Shown here: positions 1 to 4,184 of the stretch, piece by piece
How the letters are laid out: every line of letters starts with the position of its first letter
Numbering within the stretch: position 1 is the stretch's first letter
DNA from: CAYWNA01 sp964459305
GTDB taxonomy: Bacteria; Planctomycetota; Planctomycetia; Pirellulales; Pirellulaceae
DNA length: 6,297 nt
NCBI GenBank assembly: GCA_964459305.1
Contig: CAYWNA010000436.1
Span: 1-6,297, forward strand
Direction: 5' to 3'
Made by a program: the position numbers and the translations under genes
Notes under the pieces: generated by a model
What the model was told of the DNA's origin: nothing
The model's input: the letters and a program-made list of their open reading frames with translations, nothing else
The model's database searches: none

Positions 1-2
1 GT

Positions 3-254
3 GACATCACCGTCATGCGTGAATCCCACGTGCGCGCGGAGATTCGGCCGAGCTTGACAACTCACAACCTGGTCTCCATCGCTCCGGGAAAGAGGTTCTG
101 GCAGTTCTTCACGCTCCCAGAGGCGAGTCTCGGGCATGGCGATCGAGTGAGTCTGTTGGCATACGGGCACCAGAGCGCACCACTGGCCCTCCGCGCCCGA
201 ATCAACCCAAACGTTGCGTACTTTCGTGGCGAGCGGTGGGCGTCAGCCCGCTGA
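3..254 (+). pseudogene. 5'-incomplete reading frame, probable fragment A of a split gene
   Basis: A forward frame is open from the window edge to a TGA at 252-254. I do not recognise the family. The part up to about position 207 reads like a natural soluble or beta-rich protein: alternating hydrophobic stretches such as VSIAPGKRFWQFF and DRVSLLAYGHQ, ending in ALRARIN. The last residues (PNVAYFRGERWASAR) run into a REP-like repeat at 228-254 that supplies the stop codon, so the natural C-terminus appears lost. A second forward piece in another frame begins at about 394 with similar coding character and may be the continuation. The ATG at 15 need not be the start, because the frame is open upstream. 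This is an inference from reading-frame quality only; a protein search could show it is chance. Confidence 0.35.
228..254 (-). repeat. REP-like stem-loop repeat, copy 1 (inverted)
   Basis: Read on the minus strand, this 27-bp element has a short stem GGGC-TGAC-GCCC and a shared 3' flank CCGCTCGCC. It matches a second element at 348-374 at 23 of 27 positions but lies in the opposite orientation. One of the four differences is part of a compensatory pair in the stem: G-C here, C-G in copy 2. The element overlaps the stop codon of the upstream fragment. It resembles bacterial repetitive extragenic palindromes; genome-wide copy number cannot be seen from here. Confidence 0.6.
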
Positions 255-347
255 TTGAAGTGCAAGATTCACTCGTTTATCTATCAGAAGACTTCACCAC
301 CGGTGAATTCTAGAACGGCGTACGGAACATTCGATTTGGTCGAGAAA
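255..347. other. Spacer between the two inverted repeats
   Basis: This 93-bp stretch is non-coding and less GC-rich than its surroundings, with several stops in all forward frames. It includes a small dyad, TTCACCACCGGTGAA, with 5-bp arms TTCAC/GTGAA around ACCGG. I see no gene or promoter of quality. Together with the two flanking repeats it has the layout of a small palindrome-ended insertion. Confidence 0.4.
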
Positions 348-374
348 TCAGGGGCCTGACGGCCCCCGCTCGCC
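348..374 (+). repeat. REP-like stem-loop repeat, copy 2
   Basis: This is the direct-strand partner of the element at 228-254. The core is GGGGCC-TGAC-GGCCCC, a perfect 6-bp stem with a TGAC tetraloop, followed by CCGCTCGCC. The two copies face each other across 93 bp, like a two-unit BIME. There is no T-run after the stem, so an intrinsic terminator is unlikely. Confidence 0.62.
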
Positions 375-393
375 GTCTTTCTGCAACCAACGG

Positions 394-618
394 GTCAAGC
401 TAATGAAGCTGGACAGCGAGGACGGCACGTGGAGCCCGTCGGAGTTCGGCATGGCCGACAAGCGCACGTTCCCTCGACACGCGCGCGGCGAGCTGGTGGT
501 TGCGAAGAGCTACGAAGCCTTATCGGAGAAGACGGGAAGCGTTCAGCTCAGAATCGATGACGCCGAAATCCTGGGACGAGTGACTCGTGACCGGAAATCC
601 CACTCGGACGACATCAAC
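394..618 (+). pseudogene. Probable fragment B of a split gene, unrecognised protein
   Basis: A forward frame is open from after the TGA at 358-360. It reads with clear coding character from about 394 to 618 and then meets an opposing gene fragment. Codon third positions in the first 40 codons are almost all G or C, as expected for a real gene in this GC-rich genome. Residues read VKLMKLDSEDGTWSPSEFG, then TFPRHARGELVVAKSYEAL and VQLRIDDAEILGRVTRD, a beta-strand-rich pattern with no catalytic motif I know. The ATG at 403 is the first in-frame ATG but has no ribosome binding site, so this is more likely the interior of a gene than a start. The frame stays formally open to 846, but after about 618 it is the antisense of the gene fragment on the other strand. 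Fragment A (3-207) may be its N-terminal part. Confidence 0.4.
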
Positions 619-816
619 ACGTTCGAGTATCCGAGCGCCCACTCGCGCAGCTTCGATCGGATTGACGGCAACGGCGCCTTTGGACGAGACGACTTCGACC
701 CCTTCTTCAAACGATCGACTCGCGGCCCCAACGCGTCCGTTCGAAGTGAGCCCAATCGCCGCGCCCATCAACAGCGAATCCCGGAGCATCTCACGGCGTG
801 TCGTTTTTCCTCGCAT
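520..816 (-). pseudogene. Truncated gamma-glutamyltransferase-like N-terminus with Tat signal
   Basis: The minus-strand frame starts at the ATG at 816. It encodes a twin-arginine signal (TRREMLR at residues 6-12), a hydrophobic stretch (LLMGAAIGL) and a small-residue cleavage region (VGAA, ending about residue 32). Residues about 40-66 (VEVVSSKGAVAVNPIEAARV, then GARILER) resemble the start of the gamma-glutamyltranspeptidase fold, where VVSS..G..A..P.A...G..IL..GGNAVDAAVA is the usual run. Here the match stops exactly where GGNAVDAA should begin (position 619). The frame then continues 33 codons of unrelated residues, the antisense of the opposing fragment, to a TAA at 520. Family members are usually over 500 residues with a catalytic threonine far downstream, so this is a dead 5' stub. 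The family call rests on about 27 residues and is moderate. No clear ribosome binding site precedes the ATG. Confidence 0.5.
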
Positions 817-888
817 TGGCCAATACTCGCAAATCTGAAATCCTAGGCAGCAAGGCAGCCTAACAACGGGACGCCCAGGCGGGACATC

Positions 889-913
889 CGCAGCACAACC
901 GAGGGCTGCTGCG
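889..913. repeat. Inverted repeat upstream of transposase relic
   Basis: CGCAGCA (889-895) and TGCTGCG (907-913) form a perfect 7-bp stem with an 11-nt loop, 27 bp before the presumed tnpA start at 940. IS200/IS605 elements carry an imperfect hairpin near the left end just upstream of tnpA, so this could be the remains of that end. It could also be chance in GC-rich DNA. Confidence 0.3.
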
Positions 914-939
914 TCGTGTGTCTTAGATCCGAAATCACA

Positions 940-1180
940 ATGCAACAACCATCCAAGCCAAAACCTAAACCACACAGAATGGGAGAGCAAGTATCACTTC
1001 GTCTTCATCCCCAAGTGTCGCGGGCAGGTGCTTTGCGACAAGATTCGACGAGCGTTAGGGAAGATTCTGCACGAACTGGCCAAGCGGCGGGAGAGCGAGA
1101 TGGTAGAATGCCGTCTGTGTCGGGATCGCGTCCATATGCCAATCCGGATCCTCCAGCAGTCAGAAGAACCATTCGAGAAA
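940..1180 (+). pseudogene. tnpA: IS200-type TnpA transposase relic, frameshifted and truncated
   Basis: The frame read from 941 gives SQNLNHTEWESKYHFVFIPK, then C-R-G-Q-V-L, IRRALGKILHELA and finally RDRVHMPI. This is the N-terminal half of a single-strand (Y1, HUH) transposase of the IS200/IS605 family, which typically has NHTxWECKYHVVFIPKYR and later PDHVHM. The likely ATG (940) lies one frame off, so a frameshift separates start from body. The HUH motif reads R-V-H: the first metal-binding histidine is arginine (CGC, 1127-1129). Similarity fades after about 1150. The C-terminal 60-70 residues with the catalytic tyrosine are absent, because the frame runs antiphase into ridA. The element is therefore inactive and needs a partner transposase to move, if it can move at all. 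No tnpB/iscB partner is present. The sequence ends directly at the ribosome binding site of the next gene. Confidence 0.8.
940..1180. mobile_element. Remnant of an IS200/IS605-family insertion sequence
   Basis: This is the body of the decayed element, defined by the TnpA relic. The left end may include the hairpin at 889-913. The right end is not identifiable and has been lost at or before about 1180, where the ridA leader begins. Confidence 0.6.
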
Positions 1181-1185
1181 GGAAG
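1178..1185 (+). promoter_or_regulatory. Ribosome binding site of the RidA gene
   Basis: AAAGGAAG lies 5 nt before the ATG at 1191 and supports that ATG over the out-of-frame ATG at 1186. It sits at the very edge of the transposase relic. Confidence 0.6.
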
Positions 1186-1190
1186 ATGTC

Positions 1191-1631
1191 ATGTCCAGAT
1201 TCGGCCTTTGCACCATTGCCATCCTGCTCTGCTCCCTGCCTGGCGACGCGATCCGGGCTCAGAAGCCCGTGTCCATCAAGACTCTGCCCTTCAGCGCCGC
1301 CCGACAGGCCGGCAATACGCTCTACGTGAGCGGCCAGATCCCGCGCACGCCGGACGGCAAAGATGTGAAGGACTCTGTGGCCAAAGAGACGCGGCAGGCC
1401 ATGGACAATATCGGCCGCATTCTCGCCACGCACGGGTACACCTTTGATGATGTCGTCTTCGCCAACGTCTATCTCAAGGAGATCAAGGATTACCACGAAA
1501 TGAACGCGGCGTACGCTTCCTTCTTCAAAGACAAGTTCCCGGCGCGGGCCTGCGTCGGCGGCCAGCAGATCGTCTTCGACTTCCGGGTCGAAATCAGCTG
1601 CATCGCTTACAGCGAGAAACGGAAGAAGTGA
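1191..1631 (+). CDS. Exported RidA/YjgF/YER057c/UK114 family protein
   Basis: This is a 146-residue protein. RidA-family enzymes hydrolyse reactive enamines/imines made by PLP enzymes, releasing ammonia; others in the superfamily have unknown roles. An N-terminal Sec signal (hydrophobic LCTIAILLCSL, residues 6-16, cleavage near Ala20 or Ala23) precedes the roughly 120-residue RidA domain, so the product is probably periplasmic. Diagnostic stretches are LYVSGQIPRTPDG, QAMDNIGRIL, VYLKEIKDY and FPARACV. By eye alignment with E. coli RidA, the substrate-carboxylate arginine (Arg105, in PARACV) and Glu120 (in VEISCIA) are kept, while Tyr17 is Phe. The gene appears intact, starts at the ATG with AAAGGAAG upstream, and stands alone between a transposase relic and a long regulatory gap. 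The family is sure; imine deaminase activity is inferred, and the periplasmic substrate is unknown. Confidence 0.9.
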   Translation: MSRFGLCTIAILLCSLPGDAIRAQKPVSIKTLPFSAARQAGNTLYVSGQIPRTPDGKDVKDSVAKETRQAMDNIGRILATHGYTFDDVVFANVYLKEIKDYHEMNAAYASFFKDKFPARACVGGQQIVFDFRVEISCIAYSEKRKK

Positions 1632-1912
1632 GCACGCGATCATCTTCCGAAGGGCGGCAAGTCCTCACGGTCTACAACCCACGGATGGTCGAAACGACCC
1701 TTGACACTTCGTCGCAGCCGAGAAACGCCCGGTGGATTGTCAAATGGGCCGACGCCCGACAGCGAGTAGGGCCAGTTTCCACTGCCACAGGCGAGGCCTT
1801 TCTATTGGCGGCTGTGACAGGGTGTCCGATGTAGGTTTCGTGGAGATATAGTGTATTAACAAAATAATTGCGACCGAGCCATGCAATCGCAACACTCGCC
1901 AGAAATCGTCTG

Positions 1913-1931
1913 TTTGGGAGTATTTCCCAAA
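1913..1931. promoter_or_regulatory. Perfect dyad upstream of promoter, candidate upstream operator
   Basis: TTTGGGA (1913-1919), GTATT, TCCCAAA (1925-1931): a perfect 7-bp inverted repeat with a 5-nt centre, ending 24 bp before the -35 box at 1956. No T-run follows, so a regulator binding site fits better than a terminator. The binding protein is unknown. Confidence 0.45.
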
Positions 1932-1955
1932 GATATGGTCTTTCAGGACTATCGC

Positions 1956-1984
1956 TTGACGACGCTATATTCTATTATTAGAAT
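1956..1984 (+). promoter_or_regulatory. Sigma70-type promoter of the ROK regulator/operon
   Basis: TTGACG (1956-1961) and TAGAAT (1979-1984) are separated by 17 bp, each matching the consensus hexamer at 5 of 6 positions. Transcription would start near 1990-1992. That makes the GTG at 1994 an unlikely translation start and favours the ATGs at 2024 or 2030. A palindrome covers the -10 box. Confidence 0.6.
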
Positions 1985-1989
1985 AATAG
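1968..1989. promoter_or_regulatory. Overlapping palindromes over the -10 box, candidate ROK operator
   Basis: Two nested perfect inverted repeats share this AT-rich segment. One is TATTCTA (1968-1974) with TAGAATA (1979-1985). The other is CTATTATT (1972-1979) with AATAATAG (1982-1989). Both overlap the -10 hexamer at 1979-1984, the classic position for repression by steric block. ROK repressors such as NagC, Mlc and XylR bind AT-rich dyads, so autoregulation by the downstream gene product is the natural inference. No copy was found before the other genes of the set. Confidence 0.55.
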
Positions 1990-2023
1990 TGCGGTGACGT
2001 GTTCTATTCAGATACTGCGATTC

Positions 2024-3265
2024 ATGCTCATGCGCCCGAGGCCACGTGAAACGAAACTAGCGGCCAAGAAGAACCAGATCCTGAACGAAGTGTTCCGGAC
2101 GGGCGGCGGCTCACGGTTTGATCTCGCCGGGCGATTGAACATCAACGCCACGATGGTGGGCCGCTATGTCGACCAGTTCTTGAGCGACGGTCTGCTTGTT
2201 GAAGATGAACCTGCGCCGTCACGGCGTGGCCGGTCACCTGTGCCGTTGCGGCTGAACCCGCAGTATGGATGTTTCTTGGGACTCGACTTCGAAGCGCTGC
2301 GCGTTCGCGCCTTGTTGTGCGACTTCGCCGGTCAGGTGTTGGAGCAAAAAGAAACGCCCTTTCCTGCCGAGGTGACACGCGAGGACGTGCTTCGTCAGAT
2401 CGTCGGTTTGGCACGCAAATTGGCCCAACAGGCGGATCGGCCACTGTTGTCGGTTGGTGTGGCAGCTCCGGGCCAAGTGGACTGCCTGGCAGGACGCGTG
2501 TTGCACTATCAGCTGTTGAACGACTTCAACGAAGTGCCTTTGCGGGACCGTTTCGAGGAGATGTTCGATGTCCCCGTATTCATCGAGGACAATATCCGCG
2601 CGGTGGCGTACGGGGAATTGTTGCGCGGAAGCGGTCGTGGGACGCGGAGCTTCTTGTGTTTGGCGGTCCGCTCGGGTGTCGGCCTGGGGATCGTCATTGA
2701 CGGCAAACTGTACAGTGGTTTCGGGACGATGGCCGGCGAAGTTGGATATACGGTGTTTCCAACCGACAACGGACCGCAGACCATGACCGACTTGGTAGCG
2801 GCCAAAGGGTTCGTTGGGGCGATCCAGCGGCTGCTTGCGTCACGTCAGAGCACGGCAGGACGAAAACGGTTGCTGGACCGGGGGCGTGAACTGTCGCTTG
2901 CGGACATCGTAGCCGCGGCCGAAGCCGGCGATGAGTTGTTGCACGAGCGGCTGGATTGGTTGGGCACGCACTTGGGGATGCTCGCCGCCAATCTGGCCAA
3001 CCTGTTCGCACCAGAGAAAATCGTTCTGGCCGGGGAAGTCCCCAACTGTTGTAGCCTCGTCCGCCAGACGATGGAGCGGGCGTTCCGAAGGTTCACGTTG
3101 CCTCAAATTCTGAAGACGGCGTACCTCGAAGACGGTGCGCTGGGCGGATTCGCCGGTGCGATAGGGGTTGCGTACCTGGGCTTTACCAAAACGTTTCCGG
3201 AGGATGAGGAAACGCTGATCGGGCAGCTTGTAGAGAAAGGCGAACCGGTGACAGCCGGACATTGA
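2024..3265 (+). CDS. ROK-family transcriptional regulator
   Basis: This is a sugar-responsive DNA-binding repressor or activator of the NagC/Mlc/XylR type, 413 residues from the ATG at 2024 (ATG 2030 and GTG 1994 are alternatives). A winged helix-turn-helix spans about residues 14-62 (DLAGRLNINATMVGRYVDQF), followed by the wing RRGRSP (67-72). The actin-like ROK domain follows: GVAAPGQVD (145-153), VPVFIEDNIRAVAYGE (183-198) and the signature SGVGLGIVIDGKLYSG through AGEVGY (217-242). Kinase features are missing. The DxGGT phosphate loop is LDFEAL, the catalytic Asp position reads Asn190 (EDN instead of END), and the zinc segment (GH...CxCGxxGC) is absent, with GY in place of GH. It therefore probably binds a sugar without phosphorylating it. 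It heads a same-strand set with a transaldolase, sulfatase and aminosugar isomerase-like gene, and likely controls them from the palindrome over its own promoter. No Shine-Dalgarno sequence is visible at any of the three starts. Confidence 0.9.
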   Translation: MLMRPRPRETKLAAKKNQILNEVFRTGGGSRFDLAGRLNINATMVGRYVDQFLSDGLLVEDEPAPSRRGRSPVPLRLNPQYGCFLGLDFEALRVRALLCDFAGQVLEQKETPFPAEVTREDVLRQIVGLARKLAQQADRPLLSVGVAAPGQVDCLAGRVLHYQLLNDFNEVPLRDRFEEMFDVPVFIEDNIRAVAYGELLRGSGRGTRSFLCLAVRSGVGLGIVIDGKLYSGFGTMAGEVGYTVFPTDNGPQTMTDLVAAKGFVGAIQRLLASRQSTAGRKRLLDRGRELSLADIVAAAEAGDELLHERLDWLGTHLGMLAANLANLFAPEKIVLAGEVPNCCSLVRQTMERAFRRFTLPQILKTAYLEDGALGGFAGAIGVAYLGFTKTFPEDEETLIGQLVEKGEPVTAGH

Positions 3266-3302
3266 TCACGACATCAGAACATCAGCCAGTCGAGGAGACG
3301 CC

Positions 3303-3965
3303 ATGAAACTGTTCTTGGACAGTGCGAAGACGGACGAAATCAAGCACGCGTTGGAGATGTGGGATATCGACGGCATCACCACCAACCCGCGTCACGTGCA
3401 GGAGTCGGGCAAACCGTTCCGAGCGGTGATTGAGGAGATCGCGGGACTTGTCGCCGGTACGGACAAACCGGTCAGCGTCGAGGTCGATCCGCATTTGACC
3501 GATTGGGAGAAGATGGTCGCACAGGGCAGCGAGTTGGCTGCGATATCGCCGAACTTCGTGATCAAGGTCGGTGCGGGTGAGCCGGGCTTCAAAGCGGCTC
3601 GCGAACTGGCGGCTCAGGGCATCCGCGTGAACGCCACACTAATCTTCACCGTGGCCCAGGCATGGCATGCCGCGCGCGTCGGTGCCGCTTACATCAGTCC
3701 TTTCCTCGGCTGGAAGGAACAGTTCGGCGACCATGCCGATTCGCTGATCCCGGAAGTGGCTGTCATGCTTGACAACTATCGCTACCCATCGGAGATCATC
3801 GCCGCAGCGGTCCGAAACGGCCGTCAGATCGCCGATGCTGCGGTCGCCGGCGCGCATTGCGTGACGGCCGGACTGGCCGTCTATCAGGACAGTTTTCGCA
3901 ACCCGTACACGAACATGGGCGAAGAGATCTTTCAGAACGCGTGGGACGCCACGCCGGAATCGTAG
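3303..3965 (+). CDS. Transaldolase, TalC/fructose-6-phosphate aldolase class
   Basis: This is a cytosolic class I aldolase-type TIM barrel of 220 residues, the usual length of the short TalC/FSA group. It transfers dihydroxyacetone from, or cleaves, sugar phosphates. Visible motifs are FLDSA (4-8, Asp6), DGITTNP (23-29, Asn28), VSVEVD (57-62), NFVIKVG with the Schiff-base lysine Lys88, VNATLIFT (109-116) and YISPFLG (130-136). Glu60 and Phe134 sit where FSA has Gln59 and Tyr131, which points to transaldolase rather than fructose-6-phosphate aldolase activity. That assignment is inferred from eye alignment. The start is fixed by GAGGAG at 3292-3297, 5 nt before the ATG. It lies 37 bp after the ROK gene, consistent with one transcript, and would feed sugar phosphates from the neighbouring catabolic enzymes into the pentose-phosphate/glycolytic pool. 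Odd: Arg30 after TTNP, where Ser is common. Confidence 0.88.
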   Translation: MKLFLDSAKTDEIKHALEMWDIDGITTNPRHVQESGKPFRAVIEEIAGLVAGTDKPVSVEVDPHLTDWEKMVAQGSELAAISPNFVIKVGAGEPGFKAARELAAQGIRVNATLIFTVAQAWHAARVGAAYISPFLGWKEQFGDHADSLIPEVAVMLDNYRYPSEIIAAAVRNGRQIADAAVAGAHCVTAGLAVYQDSFRNPYTNMGEEIFQNAWDATPES

Positions 3966-4040
3966 CCGCGTTCGTGGGAATCGACGGAGGGCAGAATCGA
4001 ATGAACCAACTGAATGAGCGGCGTGGATGCGATACTCTCC

Positions 4041-4045
4041 GGAGG
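4041..4045 (+). promoter_or_regulatory. Shine-Dalgarno of the 4Fe-4S relic
   Basis: GGAGG is placed 9 nt before the GTG at 4055. It supports that GTG as the original start of the short relic. A second GGAGG (3986-3990) precedes an in-frame ATG at 4001. Confidence 0.45.
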
Positions 4046-4054
4046 CTGCAAGAC

Positions 4055-4171
4055 GTGAAACACAAAGTCCTTGTCGTCTATCCGCACAAGTGCACGGGCT
4101 GCCCACGCAGCCCCCAGCGTCCGATTTTGGAGCGCATTGAGTCATCAGAATTCAGCCAGCAATCCTATTGA
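4055..4171 (+). pseudogene. Short relic resembling the start of a 4Fe-4S ferredoxin-type protein
   Basis: The frame opens with GTG and reads (M)KHKVLVVYPHKCTGC, then PRSPQRPILERIESSEFSQQ and ends S-Y-stop at 4171, 38 residues in all. Many 4Fe-4S electron-transfer subunits begin with KVLVVDPxKCTGCxxCexaCs. Here the first CxxC is intact, but the next two cluster cysteines are missing (Arg/Pro/Ser in the expected places), so no cluster could form. Full-length relatives are generally over 140 residues; this stops just before the sulfatase leader, with its stop codon meeting the sulfatase ribosome binding site. A good Shine-Dalgarno (4041-4045) remains. An in-frame ATG at 4001 would give a 56-residue version. 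It is read as a decayed gene start left between transaldolase and sulfatase; a functional leader peptide or pure chance cannot be excluded. Confidence 0.4.
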
Positions 4172-4176
4172 AGGAG
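4171..4176 (+). promoter_or_regulatory. Ribosome binding site fixing the sulfatase start
   Basis: AAGGAG lies 8 nt before the ATG at 4185. The longer in-frame reading from 4071 would place this strong site inside the gene and put 38 residues of low-complexity sequence ahead of a clean signal peptide, so 4185 is chosen. Confidence 0.8.
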
Positions 4177-4184
4177 ATGTCGAG

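Larger units (their letters stand above)
1632..1993. other. Intergenic region between ridA and the ROK regulator
   Basis: The first 200 bp contain no gene I can support. A 68-codon frame starting at a GTG that overlaps the ridA stop has no family resemblance and mixed third positions. From about 1835 the base composition turns AT-rich. This half holds two perfect dyads (1913-1931 and 1968-1989), a weaker 6-bp inverted repeat (TTGCGA 1868-1873 with TCGCAA 1887-1892) and a sigma70-type promoter. I see no hairpin followed by a T-run, so no clear terminator for ridA. Confidence 0.6.

Noticed and set aside
348..374. Terminator at the GGGGCC-TGAC-GGCCCC hairpin
   Set aside because: No T-run follows, and a second inverted copy of the same element shows it is a dispersed repeat.
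1005..1643. 212-codon minus-strand frame across ridA and the transposase relic
   Set aside because: It is the antisense of ridA; such shadow frames are expected opposite GC-rich genes and it shows no domain.
1628..1834. 68-codon frame starting at a GTG that overlaps the ridA stop (GTGA)
   Set aside because: The overlap looks like translational coupling, but the protein resembles nothing known, third positions are mixed, no Shine-Dalgarno is evident and the frame decays into the AT-rich regulatory zone. Probably chance.
1868..1892. TTGCGA-N13-TCGCAA inverted repeat
   Set aside because: Only 6-bp arms and a long centre; not distinguishable from chance without comparison to relatives.
1913..1931. 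Intrinsic terminator for ridA
   Set aside because: The stem is good but only moderately GC-rich and is followed by GATATGG, not a T-run, and it lies nearly 300 bp after the gene.
4071..4184. 38-residue N-terminal extension of the sulfatase
   Set aside because: AAGGAG at 4171-4176 and a clean signal peptide right after the ATG at 4185 show that translation starts there.
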